DNA of 64,000 nt from Mactromeris polynyma (lineage: Eukaryota; Mollusca; Bivalvia; Venerida; Mactridae). Positions within the stretch are counted from its first letter, which is position 1; every line of letters begins with the position of its first letter. Below, one piece after another: positions 21,475-34,300 of this stretch. Under the pieces are notes generated by a model. It saw only the letters and a program-made list of their open reading frames with translations. It had not been told where the DNA came from and did not search any database. Made by a program: the position numbers and the translations under genes. The stretch lies in NCBI GenBank assembly GCA_032209605.1, contig JASFXZ010000040.1, positions 2,604,001 through 2,668,000 of the forward strand, read 5' to 3'.

Positions 21475-23150
21475 TTGAAAACATTATTGAATTTGACGAC
21501 ACCGGAAACAACAACAAGGCCGGCAAACAGAAAAGATTCTGGGCATGTGAAGAAAGACAACAACGGGGTAGCTCCATTAAAAGAGAATGGGAAGATGCAC
21601 GCCGACCATATAGACAAGGTCAATATACTCAACAGACAGTATGAGTTGGTCTTCACTCATAAGAATGTCACTGACGCACCTACACTCGCTGGAGACTCAT
21701 ACCCATTTAGGCCAGACATCAAGGTTTCAGAGGAGAGGTACTGAAACTCCTTCAGAAACTGTATCCAAGGAAAGCATGTGGACCACACATGATCACCACA
21801 GACTTAGCCCCACTACTAGCAGCAATCTTCCAAAGAAGTCTGGATAGCGGCAGAGTCCCCGATGATTGGAGGGAGGCAAATGTCTCAGTCTTTAAGAAAG
21901 GAGACCGATTCAAAGCAAGTAACTACCACCCTGTTTCTTTCACCAGCGCCTTCTGCAAAATTCAGGAACACATATTGACAAGCAACATCATGTCCCACTA
22001 GGAAAATCACAACATCCTGACAGACTGCCATGATGGCTTCGAGCCAGACACAGTTGCGATACACAGATCCTCAAATTATCCGACATCTTTGAAGATCCCT
22101 AGACACGAATCAAGGCATGGACCTCGTCATAATGGATTTCTCTAAGGCGCTCGATCGCGTGCCAGAACAAGCGTCTCCTTACCAAGCTTCGCCACTATTG
22201 TATTAGAAGAAATTCGTTTGACTGGATTCAATCGTTCCTCTTCAACAGAGGCCAGCGAATCATTGTGGATGGTGCCACATCAGGTTATGCACCGGTCATT
22301 AGTGGCGTGCCCCCAGGTACTGTCCTTGGGCCGCTGCTCTTCTATTCATAAATTACCTTCCAGAATGCGTCTCATCTATAACCAGGCTTATCGCCGATGA
22401 TTGTAACATTTATAGGCCCATCAAGATGTGGGGCATGGACTTCCACCCAGAAAGGTGTAACACCCTGTGGATCTCTATGTCTAAGAATAAAGTCGAGTTT
22501 AACTACAGGTTGAAGGGAACCATTCTTCAAGAGACATCAACCTCTAAGTATTTAGGTGTAGATTTAACTTCCAACCTGTCTTGGAATACCCATATTGACC
22601 GAAATGTCAAGAAAGGCAACATCATGCTAGACTTTCTACAGAGGAACCAAAGTGTCCGAAGTAAGGATACGAAATTCCAGGCATATTTCGCGATGGTGCG
22701 TTCCAACCAAGAGTACTGCGCTTCGGTCTGAAGCCCCTACACCAAACAATACACATCAAAGTTATAGATGGTGCAACGTAGAGCTGCTCGGTACACCTGT
22801 AACCGGTACAGGAACAACAGCAGCGTTACAGACATGCTCAACGAACGTTAGAGTCAAGGCGCAACAAGATCCAGCTCACCATGAAGTACCGAATTATGAA
22901 TGATCTGGTCGACATCAAGTCAGCAATATCCTTAGAACATGCATCTACACGTACGAGATCACAACACTCTTTCAAACTTAGTCAACTTGCATCCAGGACC
23001 GACAACTACAAATACAGTTTCTTACATCGCACCAGTAATTCTCTACCCGGTACACTTCAAGCAGGAGCTCGCAAAAGTGAAATTCTAAGACAGCTATCCT
23101 CCCAGACTGTTTTAGGAACCCATGATGGTCAGAATTGTACAGGTTGATTG
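21475..23150 (+). pseudogene. non-LTR retrotransposon (CR1/Jockey-like) reverse transcriptase remnant
   Basis: The decayed RT can be followed through several frames. An N-terminal block with ILNRQYELVFT lies near 21625-21660. DWREANVSVFKKGD and NYHPVSFTS follow at about 21860-21950. Motif A is DFSKALDRVP near 22132-22162. Motif B is GVPPGTVLGPLLF near 22302-22345. Motif C keeps ADD near 22391. The C-terminal block SKYLGVDLTSNLSW, typical of this LINE group, lies near 22540-22590. Many stops and frameshifts lie between the pieces, and no endonuclease domain is recognisable upstream. It is a dead, 5'-truncated LINE copy. Confidence 0.8.
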
Positions 23151-23716
23151 AATTCCCATTAGGAGCCACGCTTGCCGGATTGGTCTGACGCTAAGGAACT
23201 ATCTCTTGTGCACTCTTTCTGTTAACTTGCTACTTCTATTCCTTACACTTTTTTGCCATTAGCCGAAATGTAATGGTCAATGATGACAGTGTTTCGTACG
23301 ATGTAGATATGACAGAAAAATTACACACTGTCCTGCTTAATAATAACGCGCCGAATGAGCACATAAAGCATAATTCCAAGCAATCTCTTCCGCAGTGACC
23401 TCTCCTTATTGTTATCGCTGTACTGCAAGGGAAGATGACCGCTGCGTGGAGTTTGAGCTCCAAGCCTTCGTCCATTTAATCAGAAAGTTCCATCCGCCAC
23501 AAAAGTGAGTGCAACTTTCAAAACACACAAATGTCGGCTACACATTTTAAGGTCATGTGGTATGGTGACCCTAGAAACCAACGGCACATAAAGTGTTCGT
23601 CTCTTTCCCTGTCTACAATCGGGGCATCTAGTGCCTTTCATCCACACCTTATTAAGGATTAAGTCAGTGTGTGTACTATTACGCCAGACATATTATCTTT
23701 GGCACATGATATCATA
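23151..23716. other. intergenic DNA, no gene seen
   Basis: Short open frames on both strands lack motifs. The region may still include the 3' tail of the LINE remnant. Confidence 0.4.
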
Positions 23717-23756
23717 TACACTGAACAACAAAAGAAACGTCCGATGTGTACACATA

Positions 23757-25889
23757 GGGCCCATTTTATCAATATTCGTACGAACGAGCGTTCGTAAGAT
23801 ACGAAATGTTCGTAAGAATTGTCTTACGGAAAGACTTATGACCGTTTTATCAACGCGGTCGTAAGCATGACAGTGATCTTACGAATAAGAATGTTCGTGC
23901 GCACAGTAAATCAGTACACGCTCTTCACGGGGAGGTCAAACGAGACTTATATCTCAGGACACTACGGACCACGGACATTACGCACCAGACACTTCGGACC
24001 ATATTTAGGGACATAACGGGCCAAGCATATTTTTTACATAAGACCTTCAATAATTTTTACCTTTAACGAATGCAGAAACTGATTGTTATATAATCATTTT
24101 TTTGTGATTTTATGGTAAATTCGAGGTTAGATAGATACATATATTCGATTATCAACCAACATTTAACACAGCATGTATTTTGCATGGCGCACTGGAAAAC
24201 TTCCATTTATAAAAGGAGCCCAAAATTATGAATTAAAGACGTTTTAGCCATTGCAGCAACAGCACTGAATGAATTCCATTCAAATAGTGTTGCGTTAAGA
24301 TGAGCCAGATACATTTTTATCACAGTGTATATGTTTGCATATCACGCGCACCAATATAACTTATAAATTTGAAAAAATGAATTTTCAAGATTGCATTAAT
24401 TATAAAAAGTGATTTCCTTATGACACATCAAAGTCGAGAGAAAGAATGCATACAGGCATTATATTGTGTTGCGTTTATGCAAACATATTGTAGCGAACAG
24501 TCAACTGATTCAAAATACTGAAAAGAATCTCTTGTCAGTTTTAGTTTGAATGGAAATTCTTTATACGACCGATAATATGAATTCAAAGCTTATAACATGT
24601 AAAACTGCAATTATATTCACAAGTAGATTGAAACGTTTGCATTGAAATAAAATTTATTTAATTTGTAATATAAGCCGATTTGAGTTAACTATATCTCACT
24701 TTATAATTTAAATCATGATTTATATATTGACAACAAATGGTTAAACTTTGAACTAAATAGAACATTCTTCTATATATAAAATGAACTTTTCATGTTGTGA
24801 CATAAAACAGTAAAATTATTGAATTCAAAATTGACATATATTTGGTATAAGCTTGTAGATAAATTTACCCTTTTAGATTATAAAACCAATTTAACGACAT
24901 GCGGGGTACAAGTCGGGGTCAACAAAAATGCCTATAAGTACCTACGTGTACATGGTGACTGGTGACCTTATAAACAAAAATAACGAACAGTAACGAACAA
25001 TAACGAACAACAACCCAGTGTGGGGCTCGACCCCTCCCCAACTCTCGCAAGGTGCTCTACCGTTTCGTCACACTCTACTACACAGCTTAAGAACAAGTAT
25101 ATTGAGTGTTATTCTTGCTTAAACAAATTATTATTTTCTTGAGTTTATTTATACTAGAAGATTTAATTTATTGAGGATTTAATACTTTATTTTGCAGTCA
25201 AGTGTCATTGAAGATGTCATTCAGCTGGTGATGTTAATGATGCAGACTATTGTTAAATAAATGTGAAGTGCTGCTTAAAGTCACAACCACTGTTATTCTA
25301 ATGATATGAGTAGCAACAATCAAACAAACCATTAAATTACCTGTCTTAATATATATTCATCCAGTTCATATCTTAACAGTTTAAAATTAGGCTTAGCAGT
25401 AATCAAATAACAATTTTCAATTTAAAAGGTTGTATGACAAAGTTGATTATGTACTTTAAATGTAAACTATATTTTAATTCCATGTACAATGCCACATACA
25501 CACTTCTTATTCCATCTTCAAATTACTTTTTGGTTGTCAGTAGTTTTACTTTGTGACTGATTATATAACTTTGATTGACTACTGTATCAGCTAGTATGTA
25601 TGGAATCATCTTATACTTAGAAGATAACAATAAATACTTATTAATATATTTATTTGATTTTTCACAAATGCCAGACAATTTCATGTGATATGAAGTAGAT
25701 GAATTGATAAAAAAGTTGTTGATTTATGTGAAATATTAATATCATTTTTGTTACGAACGTTACGAATGCCTATAACCATTCGTAGCATTTTCGTTAAAAC
25801 TTTTTGATAAAACGCTCTTGAGATCGTAAGAACGTCGTAAGAAAATCTTACGAAAATTTCGTGCGTACGAATATTGATAAAACGGGCCC
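23757..25889. mobile_element. 2,133-bp non-autonomous DNA element with GGGCCC termini
   Basis: The left end reads GGGCCCATTTTATCAATATT and the right end, complemented, GGGCCCGTTTTATCAATATT, both followed by CGTACG. Subterminal zones on both sides carry many TTCGTAAG/CTTACGAA motifs and a second GTTTTATCAA about 90-100 bases in. ATA flanks both sides (23754-23756 and 25890-25892). Tc1 copy 1 shows the uninterrupted site, so a 3-bp target duplication is likely. There is no credible open frame inside. A 3-bp duplication recalls PIF/Harbinger, but that group prefers TWA, so the superfamily is open. Confidence 0.8.
25013..25084 (-). repeat. tRNA-like segment (SINE head or tRNA relic)
   Basis: Read on the minus strand, ACGGTAGAGCA resembles the tRNA D-arm region and GGGGTCGAGCCCCAC resembles a T-arm, with a B-box matching all but one position of GGTTCGANNCC. 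It is followed by three ACGAAC-containing 10-bp repeats (24980-25010). Acceptor and anticodon stems do not close convincingly, so it is not an annotated tRNA gene. It lies inside the 2,133-bp element. Confidence 0.5.
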
Positions 25890-26120
25890 ATAGTATTTGT
25901 TGTGTTAAATAAATCAGTGTGTAAAGAAACTAGATAGGTAATATTAGCCTTGACCTGTGTTTTCAGGATTCGTGAATTTTAGCGATTATGTTTGCACTGT
26001 TTATCGTCAACAACCTGAACCTCGATTTGCACGTGCATGAATTGTTCAACTTGTCCCGTGTGGTCTTCGGTCAATTTGTTTTACTTGTCTTAACATTTTT
26101 TAAATTGTAGCATTTTGAGT

Positions 26121-27130
26121 ATGCCAAGAATACCCAATAATTTACACGAACATGCGATTGGCATGCTTGATACTGGCATGTTGACAGAAGACGTTGCAAG
26201 GCATGTTGGCAGTTCTAGTCGAGCGATACGAAATTTTCGCGCACGATTTAGACCGACAGGACACACCGACGACATGCCACGTCGTGGACGTCCGCATGTT
26301 ACAACGCGTGGTCAAGACCGTTATATCTTGAACACGCATTTGCGCAACCGATTCCAACCTGCCACTGCTACTGCTGCTAACTCACCTGGGCTTCATAATA
26401 ACCGAATCAGTGGGCAAACTGTTCGTAATCGTCTGCGGAAGAACGGTTTACACGGACGACGTCCTGACGTCGGTGCGTTTTAACGCAACGTCATCGTGTG
26501 AATCGTCTTAATCGGGCACATGTACACACCCGTTGGACACGACGACGCTGGAATACCGTTCTTTTTTCAGATGAATCCAGATTGTGTTTACATCGTGGTG
26601 ATGGCAGGGTGCGCGTCTACCGTAGGAGAAATGGACGCTATGCTGACTGTTGTGTTCTTGAACGAGATCGTTTCGGGCGTGGGGGTTCTGTCCTGGTTTG
26701 GACAGCCATTGTCAATGGTTATCGTTCACCACTTGTCGTCATTAATGGCAATTTAAATGCTCAACGTTTCCGCGATGACATTCTCGCTCATCACGTCATT
26801 CCTTTGTTCCATAACAACGCCAACATGATAATGCCTTATCTCATACAGCTAGAGAAACTGTAAATGTTCTTATAACAAATAACATTGATTTCATTGATGA
26901 CTGGCCCGCTAGAAGTCCTGATCTCAACGCAATCGAGCACGTCTGGGATATTCTGGACAGACGAGTGATGCGTCGTCCCAACCCACCTGCTAACGCCAAC
27001 GAGCTTCGTCAAGCGCTCATTCAGGGATGGAACAAGATTCCACAAGGCAGAAATCAACACCTTAGTCAATTATATGCGCCGGCGATGCACTACAGTGGTC
27101 AACTCAAGAGATGGTCATACCCGTGATTAA
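26121..27130 (+). pseudogene. Tc1-like transposase pseudogene (copy 2)
   Basis: The N-terminal helix-turn-helix region (ATG 26121, GMLTEDVARHVGSSSRAIR) and an RRGRP AT-hook-like motif are intact. The frame breaks with a stop near 26482. The catalytic core continues with FSDESRL (first D) near 26563. A deletion before HDNA shifts the frame, and SPDLNAIEHVWD (glutamate) follows near 26920. Once the frames are followed, the second D and the E are separated by 35 residues, unlike the 34 of the element at 56682. It ends at TAA 27128-27130. It cannot make an active transposase. Confidence 0.85.
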
Positions 27131-27401
27131 GTGTTATTTTTGTTTTTAACCCCAACCTCACTTTCCCCCATTTTCTATTAACATTTGGCGATCATGTTTG
27201 CACAAAACGATGCATCATGGAACACTCTTTAAACGCATATATAGCAATGATTCTCCCGATTCGTTTTCAATTCAATATATATGAGAGAGAAGAACATAAA
27301 GCTGTAGGCGGGAGAGTTACAGTTTTGATGTCAGAAAATATGTATTATATTTTTTATTAATGCCTGTTTTTTCGCTTACAATCCGTGTTCGTGTATAGTA
27401 C

Positions 27402-27888
27402 AATGGACGACGAGCGACCGAGTGGGAACGAATTAGAGTGACAAATAAGGTGGATTATAGTACGAAGTTACTGAAAGAGTTTAGTGATAAACGGCGGTTG
27501 GGAGACAGTACGGTTGTACGAATCTAACCCGATAGTTAGTGGCAGCGAAGATGAGAAGAAAATATTCAAAGCAGAGAATCGCGCGTCTAAACGTAAACGT
27601 TCATCCTCAAGGGGTAAATCTGCAACTTCCACTGTCAGCCGTCCTAGCAGCGACGCTGTTACTGAACCAGCATTCGTTTCAGAATTCATGCCAAGACCAG
27701 TCATGCTGCAGCAATTTCCGGTTAAAACATTTCGTGGCTACCAAGGTACTTCCACTACACCATTCTACGGACCTAGCGCTTTCGCATCCGGGTCATGCTT
27801 CGCTTGCGGCGACTTCCACCATTTCCGGAAGGACTGTCCCCTTGTCATCAAACCTGCAGCAGGAGACACGTCGACCCTCAAGAAATAA
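27402..27888 (+). pseudogene. gag-like pseudogene of YR copy 2
   Basis: From about 27484 the product matches copy 1 gag: GGWETVRLYESNP, a basic Lys/Arg/Ser stretch, then a CCHC knuckle (CFACGDFHHFRKDC). The coiled-coil region is missing; ATG 27402 is followed within a few codons by a stop. The overlap with the RT frame in +1 is preserved at the 3' end. Confidence 0.8.
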
Positions 27889-27893
27889 TTCGG

Positions 27894-29742
27894 ACCTTAA
27901 AGATGAGTATAGTTTCGATAACGATTTTTTTTAACGCATGACTATTTTGAGTATGAGCAAGGACAACAACATATAATTGTTAGAGGCAGGCTGAAGAAAA
28001 ATGTGACGTTTCGGAAAAATATTAATGCAAATACTTTCGTTCTAGACATCATTGAACTTTGTTATAAATTTACAGTTTATTCCATGCCTACAAAGAGTTT
28101 TGTTAAAAATAATAGATCAGCATTGCAAGAATCAGCGTTCGTTACAGAAGCCATAAAATATTTACTTTACAGAGCATTGATTGAGAAATTCGATTCACCT
28201 CCCTAGATTTACCACTGTGTCAATTAATAGCTCAGGCAAGAAAAGGCTTATCCTTGATTTTACGTATTGTAAATAAACATTTATGGAAACAAATCGTTAA
28301 GTATAAGGATGTTAAAGTCGCGCTAGCTTTTTTGCAAAATGATTTTTACATGATCAAGTTTAACCTTACAAGTATCAGGTTGTTGAAATGTTCAAGCCCC
28401 ATACCGATTTTTAGGCTTTGCATGAACTAACGAAGATGGCACAGTCAGCTGTTATAAGTTTTTAGTTTTACCATTTGAATTGTCTTCTACATGCTATGAC
28501 AAGACCTTTAATTTCAAAATGGTGAGCAGAAGGCAGGCTTGTAATTATGTATCTAGACGATGGTTTTTGGTTGCGGTGAAAATTACGAACAAACTTTACA
28601 GATCCGGATTACAGATTAAACGTGATTTGTTGCAATCGGGATTTGTTCCAAACGCAGAAAAGTCAGTATGGTTCCGTGTACAAACATTAACAATTTTAGG
28701 CACAGTTTTAAATTCGCATAACGGTACGGCGATATCTAACTCTAGGTTGGTCAAGGTTAAGACAACAATAGCAGACGTTTCGAACGGATTAAAAGTACAC
28801 AGGCGCGTAGCGGTGAGAAAATTGGCCAGTTCAGTAGGCAAGTTTATTTCGATGTCAGTTGTTATAGATCACGTGTTCCAGATAACGACACATTTTTAAG
28901 CATCGACGTAGTAATGTTTCTGAGGAGAGTTTTTATTTTTTTTAAATTTTTGGCAGATAAATCTTGATCTTATATAAACAGAAAGGATATTTTATGAGTT
29001 ACATAAATGTACCAAAGTGGTTTATTTTGATTCTAGTTGCACGGGTTATTCAGGGTACGAGGTCGAAGCAGCAAGCGGCATATCTCACGGAATATGGCCA
29101 GTGGAAGAAGCCATTAAGTCTTCCATGTGGAGGGAACTCACCGTAGTATATAAAGTGCTTCAGTCATTGGTTTATTTATTTACACAAGCCAAACAGCGCG
29201 TTTAGTGGGTTACTTATAATAAATGTTAATTCTATTGTTTGTAAGGGATCCAAGAAACACGACCTACAATGTATCGCAATGTCCATAATTATATAAACTC
29301 TATATGTCCGAATCCATTTGCTTAAGAGTTCGAGTGGATTCCTCGTTCTGAGGACGAGAAGGCTGATTAACTTTCCAAGATAGTGGATTATGATTGGGGT
29401 TTATCAGTTGAAATCGCACTTGACCTTCAACATAGATTTGGTAATTTTGAGGTAGATTGGTGCGCGTCACAAGAAAGTGCAAACTTGTCATAATTCTATA
29501 CACGGTTTTAGAACCCGTCATCATATGGCATAGATGGCTGTACAGTTTCCTGGAGTGATGGTTTTGGCTTATATGTGCCTCCAGTAACCAATGTTCACAG
29601 GGTCTTTCGCAAAATGCGAGCTAATCGAGCCAAGGGCGTACTTGTTGTACCGTTATGGACGAGGTGTAAAAACGGTAATGGCATATTTGGTAATGTTGAT
29701 CTTCAATTTAGAATGCTAGCATTACGATTAGATTTCAGTTAA
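27894..29742 (+). pseudogene. RT-RNase H pseudogene of YR copy 2
   Basis: The N-terminal block (KDEYSFDND) matches copy 1. RT motifs are heavily eroded: the motif A and C regions are frameshifted and the catalytic DD near 28555 is damaged. The thumb-like block FVPNAEKSVWFRVQ (28645-28690) is clear. RNase H remnants appear at 29010-29160 (GYEVEAASGISHGIW, SSMWREL). The conserved C-terminal tail (VVPLWTR, GNVDLQFRMLALRLDFS) ends near 29742. Confidence 0.8.
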
Positions 29743-29762
29743 TCATTGGGATAAGCAGTATA

Positions 29763-29957
29763 TGGCGGCATGGCCACGAGCAAAGCAGCATTGCAATTAT
29801 GTCCGGCATCGGACGAGGATTACGGCGGCATGGCCACGAGCAAAGCAGCAGAGCAATTTTGTCCAGCATCGGACGAGGATTACGGCGGCATCGCCACGAG
29901 CAAAGCAGCATTGCAATTTTGTCCGACATCGGACGAGGATTTCGGCGGCATCGCCAG
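29763..29957. repeat. 60-bp tandem repeat, about 3.3 copies, in the spacer of YR copy 2
   Basis: Units begin at 29763, 29823, 29883 and 29943 (partial). The period is a multiple of three and all three plus frames stay open. One frame gives a 20-residue repeat beginning MATSKAAL and ending SDEDYGG. Copy 1 has no such repeat in its spacer. Confidence 0.9.
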
Positions 29958-30052
29958 TTTTTTGTAATTAAATATGTATAGAAGTTGCGAACATGTGCAT
30001 TGTTTTTTACATATTTGTTTACATGTGTATTGCTCAGTGTCATTGAGACGAA

Positions 30053-31168
30053 CTTGAGAAGCTACCGGAAGTTTTAGCAGACATGGTGGACCTACTCCCT
30101 GACATATTGCTATCAGCAAGGGCACCTAGCACAAGCCGCAAGTACGAGTACGGATTTATTCGATGGAAAAAGTGGGCGTTGTGCAATGTGTTGGGGAGTG
30201 GGGATATCTTGTCTGCTAATGCATTCTCGGTCGCGTTATATTTAACGTTTTTGATTCAAACTGCAAGTAGTGCTAGTTCAGTAATAAATGCTTACAATTC
30301 AATTAAATGGTCAAATCAAGGGTGATAAATGAATAGTATTAATATATTGTTGTCATTACCATTTAAAAGCCGAACAGTTTTAATGTGGTTTTGGAATTAC
30401 ATTCATTTGAAGTTCTGAACTTGAGTGAAAATATTTAAGATTCACTTAAAATGCTTCTGTAATATGGGCCCTGTGCATCATTAGTTATAAACATTTTGGA
30501 ATCAGCTAAAAGAATCTTAGCAAAACAGTCAAAATATAGGAAATGGCAGTAGATATACATGTACTTACTTCTACGTACGGTCGTACGTTCGGACATGAAA
30601 ATGTTAAAAAATCAGAGAATTATTTGTGCAAGTTTAATTGCTTTCGCTGGTTTCTTACGCAGTGTGGAATTACTTAGCATTGTTGTTTCAGATTTAGTTT
30701 ATTATTCATCTCATTTAGCAAGCTTTCTAGAAAATAGTAAAACTGATAAATATAGAGACGGATCTTGGATTTTGATTGCTAGAACAAGTATAAAGTTATG
30801 TCCAGTTGTCAATTTAGAAACAAATATAGACTGGACCCACTTGGAACAGAGCGATTATTGTCATCTTAGTAAAACAAAACATGGTTACAAAAAGAGAGCA
30901 ATGTTTAAATCTATGTCATATACAAAGAGACGAATTTAAAGCAGCGTTTTCGCCACACGGTTCGGACATTTCGAAATACTATTCACATTCTCTTCGGTCA
31001 AGAGGAGCTTCAGCAGCCGCAACTAATGGAATCAAAGACAGAATGTTTAAACGTCATGGTCGTTGGGTTGGTGAAAATGCTACAAACGAGTATGTCAAAG
31101 ACAACTTAAACGAACGCTTAGCAGTATCAAAATCATTTGGACTCGAACATTCCTTCAGCTGTAATTAA
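30053..31168 (+). pseudogene. tyrosine recombinase pseudogene of YR copy 2
   Basis: The N-terminal domain (LLPDILLSARAPSTSRKYE, RWKKWAL) is readable from 30083 to 30324. A stretch with no similarity then follows, and the core resumes at 30590. Catalytic positions can still be seen: R (GFLRSVELL), K (NSKTDKY), HSLR, H (KRHGRW) and Y (NEYVKD). One frameshift near 30900 separates the two halves. An active product is not possible without these breaks being absent. Confidence 0.85.
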
Positions 31169-31318
31169 ATGCTTATTGATTGAATCAATTGTGAAACATT
31201 TTCCTGAAAGTGTAATACCAGCAACACGCAATAGTTTTCATGTTATCGAATTATGATTAGATATACATAATTGTGTAGCCTTATATTGAATGGTTTCTTT
31301 CGATTCTGGTGGAAATTA

Positions 31319-34300
31319 ACAGCACGGATTACCTCCCCTGATTTCAAAATGGTTGATATTCCGCGAAAATGGCAGCCATTTTGTCATCAGGGGACATAAA
31401 TCATGTCTAAAATTGCATCCATTTTGTAATAAAGGGACATTACTCTCATTCATAATAGCGGCCATTTTTAAGCAGGATGCATAACTCTACCTTGCTTGGC
31501 GACCATTCGAAACAAGAGTAGCCTCCCTTCTTTCAAAATGGTGGAAATGTACAGCACGGATTACTTCCCCTGATTTCAAAATGGTTGATATTCCGCGATA
31601 ATGGCAGCCATTTTGACATCAAGGGACATAAATCATGTCTAAAATTGCATCCATTTTGTAATTAATGGACATTACTCTCATTCATTATAGCGGCCATTTT
31701 AAGCAGGGGGCATAACTGTACCTTTTAGGCGACCATTCAAAACAAGAGTAGCCTCCCTTCTTTCAAAATGGTGGAAATTTACAGCACGGATTACTTCCCC
31801 CGATTTCAAAATGGTTGATATTCCGCGAAAATGGCAGCCATTTTGACATCAGGGGACATAAATCATGTCTAAAATTGTATCCATTTTGCAATAAAGGGAC
31901 ATTACTCTCATTCATAATAGCGGCCATTTCTGAGCAGGATGCATAAATCTACCTTGCTTGACGACCATTCGAAACAAGAGTAGCCTCCCTTCTTTCAAAA
32001 TGATGGAAATTTACAGCACGGATTACTTCCCCTGATTTCAAAATGGTTGATATTCGGCATCCATTTTGACATCAGGGGACATAAATCATGTCTAAAATTG
32101 TATCCATTTTGCAATAAAGGGACATTACTCTCATTCATAATAGCGGCCATTTCTGAGCAGGATGCATAAATCTACATTGCTTGACGACCATTCGAAACAA
32201 GAGTAGCCTCCCTTCTTTCAAAATGGTGGAAATTTACAGCACGGATAACTTCCCCTGATTTCAAAATGGTTGATATTCGGCATCCATTTTGACATCAGGG
32301 GACATAAATCATGTCTAAAATTGCATCCATTTTGTAATAAAGGGACATTACTCTCATTCATTATAGCGGCCATTTTAAGCAAGGGGCATAACTGTTCCTT
32401 GTAGGCGACCATTCAAAACAAGAGTAGCCTCCCTTCTTTCAAAATGGCGGAAATTTACAGCATGGATTACTTCCCCTGATTTCATAATGGTTGATATTCT
32501 GCGAAAATTGCAGCCATTTTGACATCAAGGGACATAAATCATGTCTAAAATTGCATCCATTATGTAATAAAGGGACATTACTCTCATTCATTATTGCGGC
32601 CATTTTAAGCAGGGGGCATAACTGTACCTTTTAGGCGACCATTCAAAACAAGAGTAGCCTCCCTTCTTTCAAAATGGTGGAAATTTACAGCACGGATTAC
32701 TTCCCCCGATTTCAAAATGGTTGATATTCCGCGAAAATGGCAGCCATTTTGACATCAGGGGACATAAATCATGTCTAAAATTGCATCCATTTTGTAATTA
32801 ATGGACATTACTCTCATTCATTATAGCGGCCATTTTAAGCAGGGGGCATAACTGTACCTTTTAGGCGACCATTCAAAACAAGAGTAGCCTCCCTTCTTTC
32901 AAAATGGTGGAAATTTACAGCACGGATTACTTCCCCCGATTTCAAAATGGTTGATATTCCGCGAAAATGGCAGCCATTTTGACATCAGGGGACATAAATC
33001 ATGTCTAAAATTGTATCCATTTTGCAATAAAGGGACATTACTCTCATTCATAATAGCGGCCATTTCTGAGCAGGATGCATAAATCTACCTTGCTTGACGA
33101 CCATTCGAAACAAGAGTAGCCTCCCTTCTTTCAAAATGATGGAAATTTACAGCACGGATTACTTCCCCTGATTTCAAAATGGTTGATATTCGGCATCCAT
33201 TTTGACATCAGGGGACATAAATCATGTCTAAAATTGTATCCATTTTGCAATAAAGGGACATTACTCTCATTCATAATAGCGGCCATTTCTGAGCAGGATG
33301 CATAAATCTACATTGCTTGACGACCATTCGAAACAAGAGTAGCCTCCCTTCTTTCAAAATGGTGGAAATTTACAGCACGGATAACTTCCCCTGATTTCAA
33401 AATGGTTGATATTCGGCATCCATTTTGACATCAGGGGACATAAATCATGTCTAAAATTGCATCCATTTTGTAATAAAGGGACATTACTCTCATTCATTAT
33501 AGCGGCCATTTTAAGCAAGGGGCATAACTGTTCCTTGTAGGCGACCATTCAAAACAAGAGTAGCCTCCCTTCTTTCAAAATGGCGGAAATTTACAGCATG
33601 GATTACCTCCCCTGATTTCATAATGGTTGATATTCTGCGAAAATTGCAGCCATTTTGACATCAAGGGACATAAATCATGTCTAAAATTGCATCCATTATG
33701 TAATAAAGGGACATTACTCTCATTCATTATTGCGGCCATTTTAAGCAGGGGGCATAACTGTACCTTTTAGGCGACCATTCAAAACAAGAGTAGCCTCCCT
33801 TCTTTCAAAATGGTGGAAATTTACAGCACGGATTACTTCCCCCGATTTCAAAATGGTTGATATTCCGCGAAAATGGCAGCCATTTTGACATCAGGGGACA
33901 TAAATCATGTCTAAAATTGCATCCATTTTGTAATAAAGGGACATTACTCTCATTCATAATAGCGGCCATTCTTAAGCAGGATGCATAACTCTACCTTGCA
34001 TGGCGACCATTTGAAACAAGAGTAGCCTCCCTTCTTTCAAAATGGCGGAAGTTTACAGCACTGATTACCTCCCCTGATTTCAAAATGGTTGATATTCCGC
34101 GATAATGGCAGCCAACTTGACATCAAGGGACATAAATCATGTCTAAAATTGCATCCATTTTGTAATAAAGGGACATTACTCTCATTCATTATAGCGGCCA
34201 TTTTAAGCAGGGGGTATAACTGTACCTTTTCGGCGACCATTCAAAACAAGAGTAGCCTCCCTTCTTTCAAAATGATGGAAATTTACAGCACGGATTACTT

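Larger units (their letters stand above)
23717..27280 (+). mobile_element. Tc1/mariner-like transposon, copy 2 (inactive), split by a 2.1-kb insertion
   Basis: The left terminal repeat (TACACTGAACAACAAAAGAA) starts near 23717. Homology with copy 1 is broken at 23757 and resumes at 25890 after a nested element. It then runs through the transposase to about 27280, where similarity to copy 1 ends without a recognisable right terminal repeat. The right end is therefore truncated, close to where the second YR element begins. Confidence 0.8.
27402..31168 (+). mobile_element. DIRS-order retrotransposon, copy 2, decayed
   Basis: It has the same gene order as copy 1, with clear but diverged similarity and many stops, deletions and frameshifts. 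Pieces: gag 27402-27888, RT-RNase H 27894-29742, a repeat-filled spacer 29743-30052, and recombinase 30053-31168. Divergence from copy 1 suggests a related family rather than a recent duplicate. The satellite array begins only 150 bases downstream. Confidence 0.85.

Noticed and set aside
25013..25084. Functional tRNA gene
   Set aside because: The T-arm is good but the acceptor and anticodon stems do not pair convincingly.
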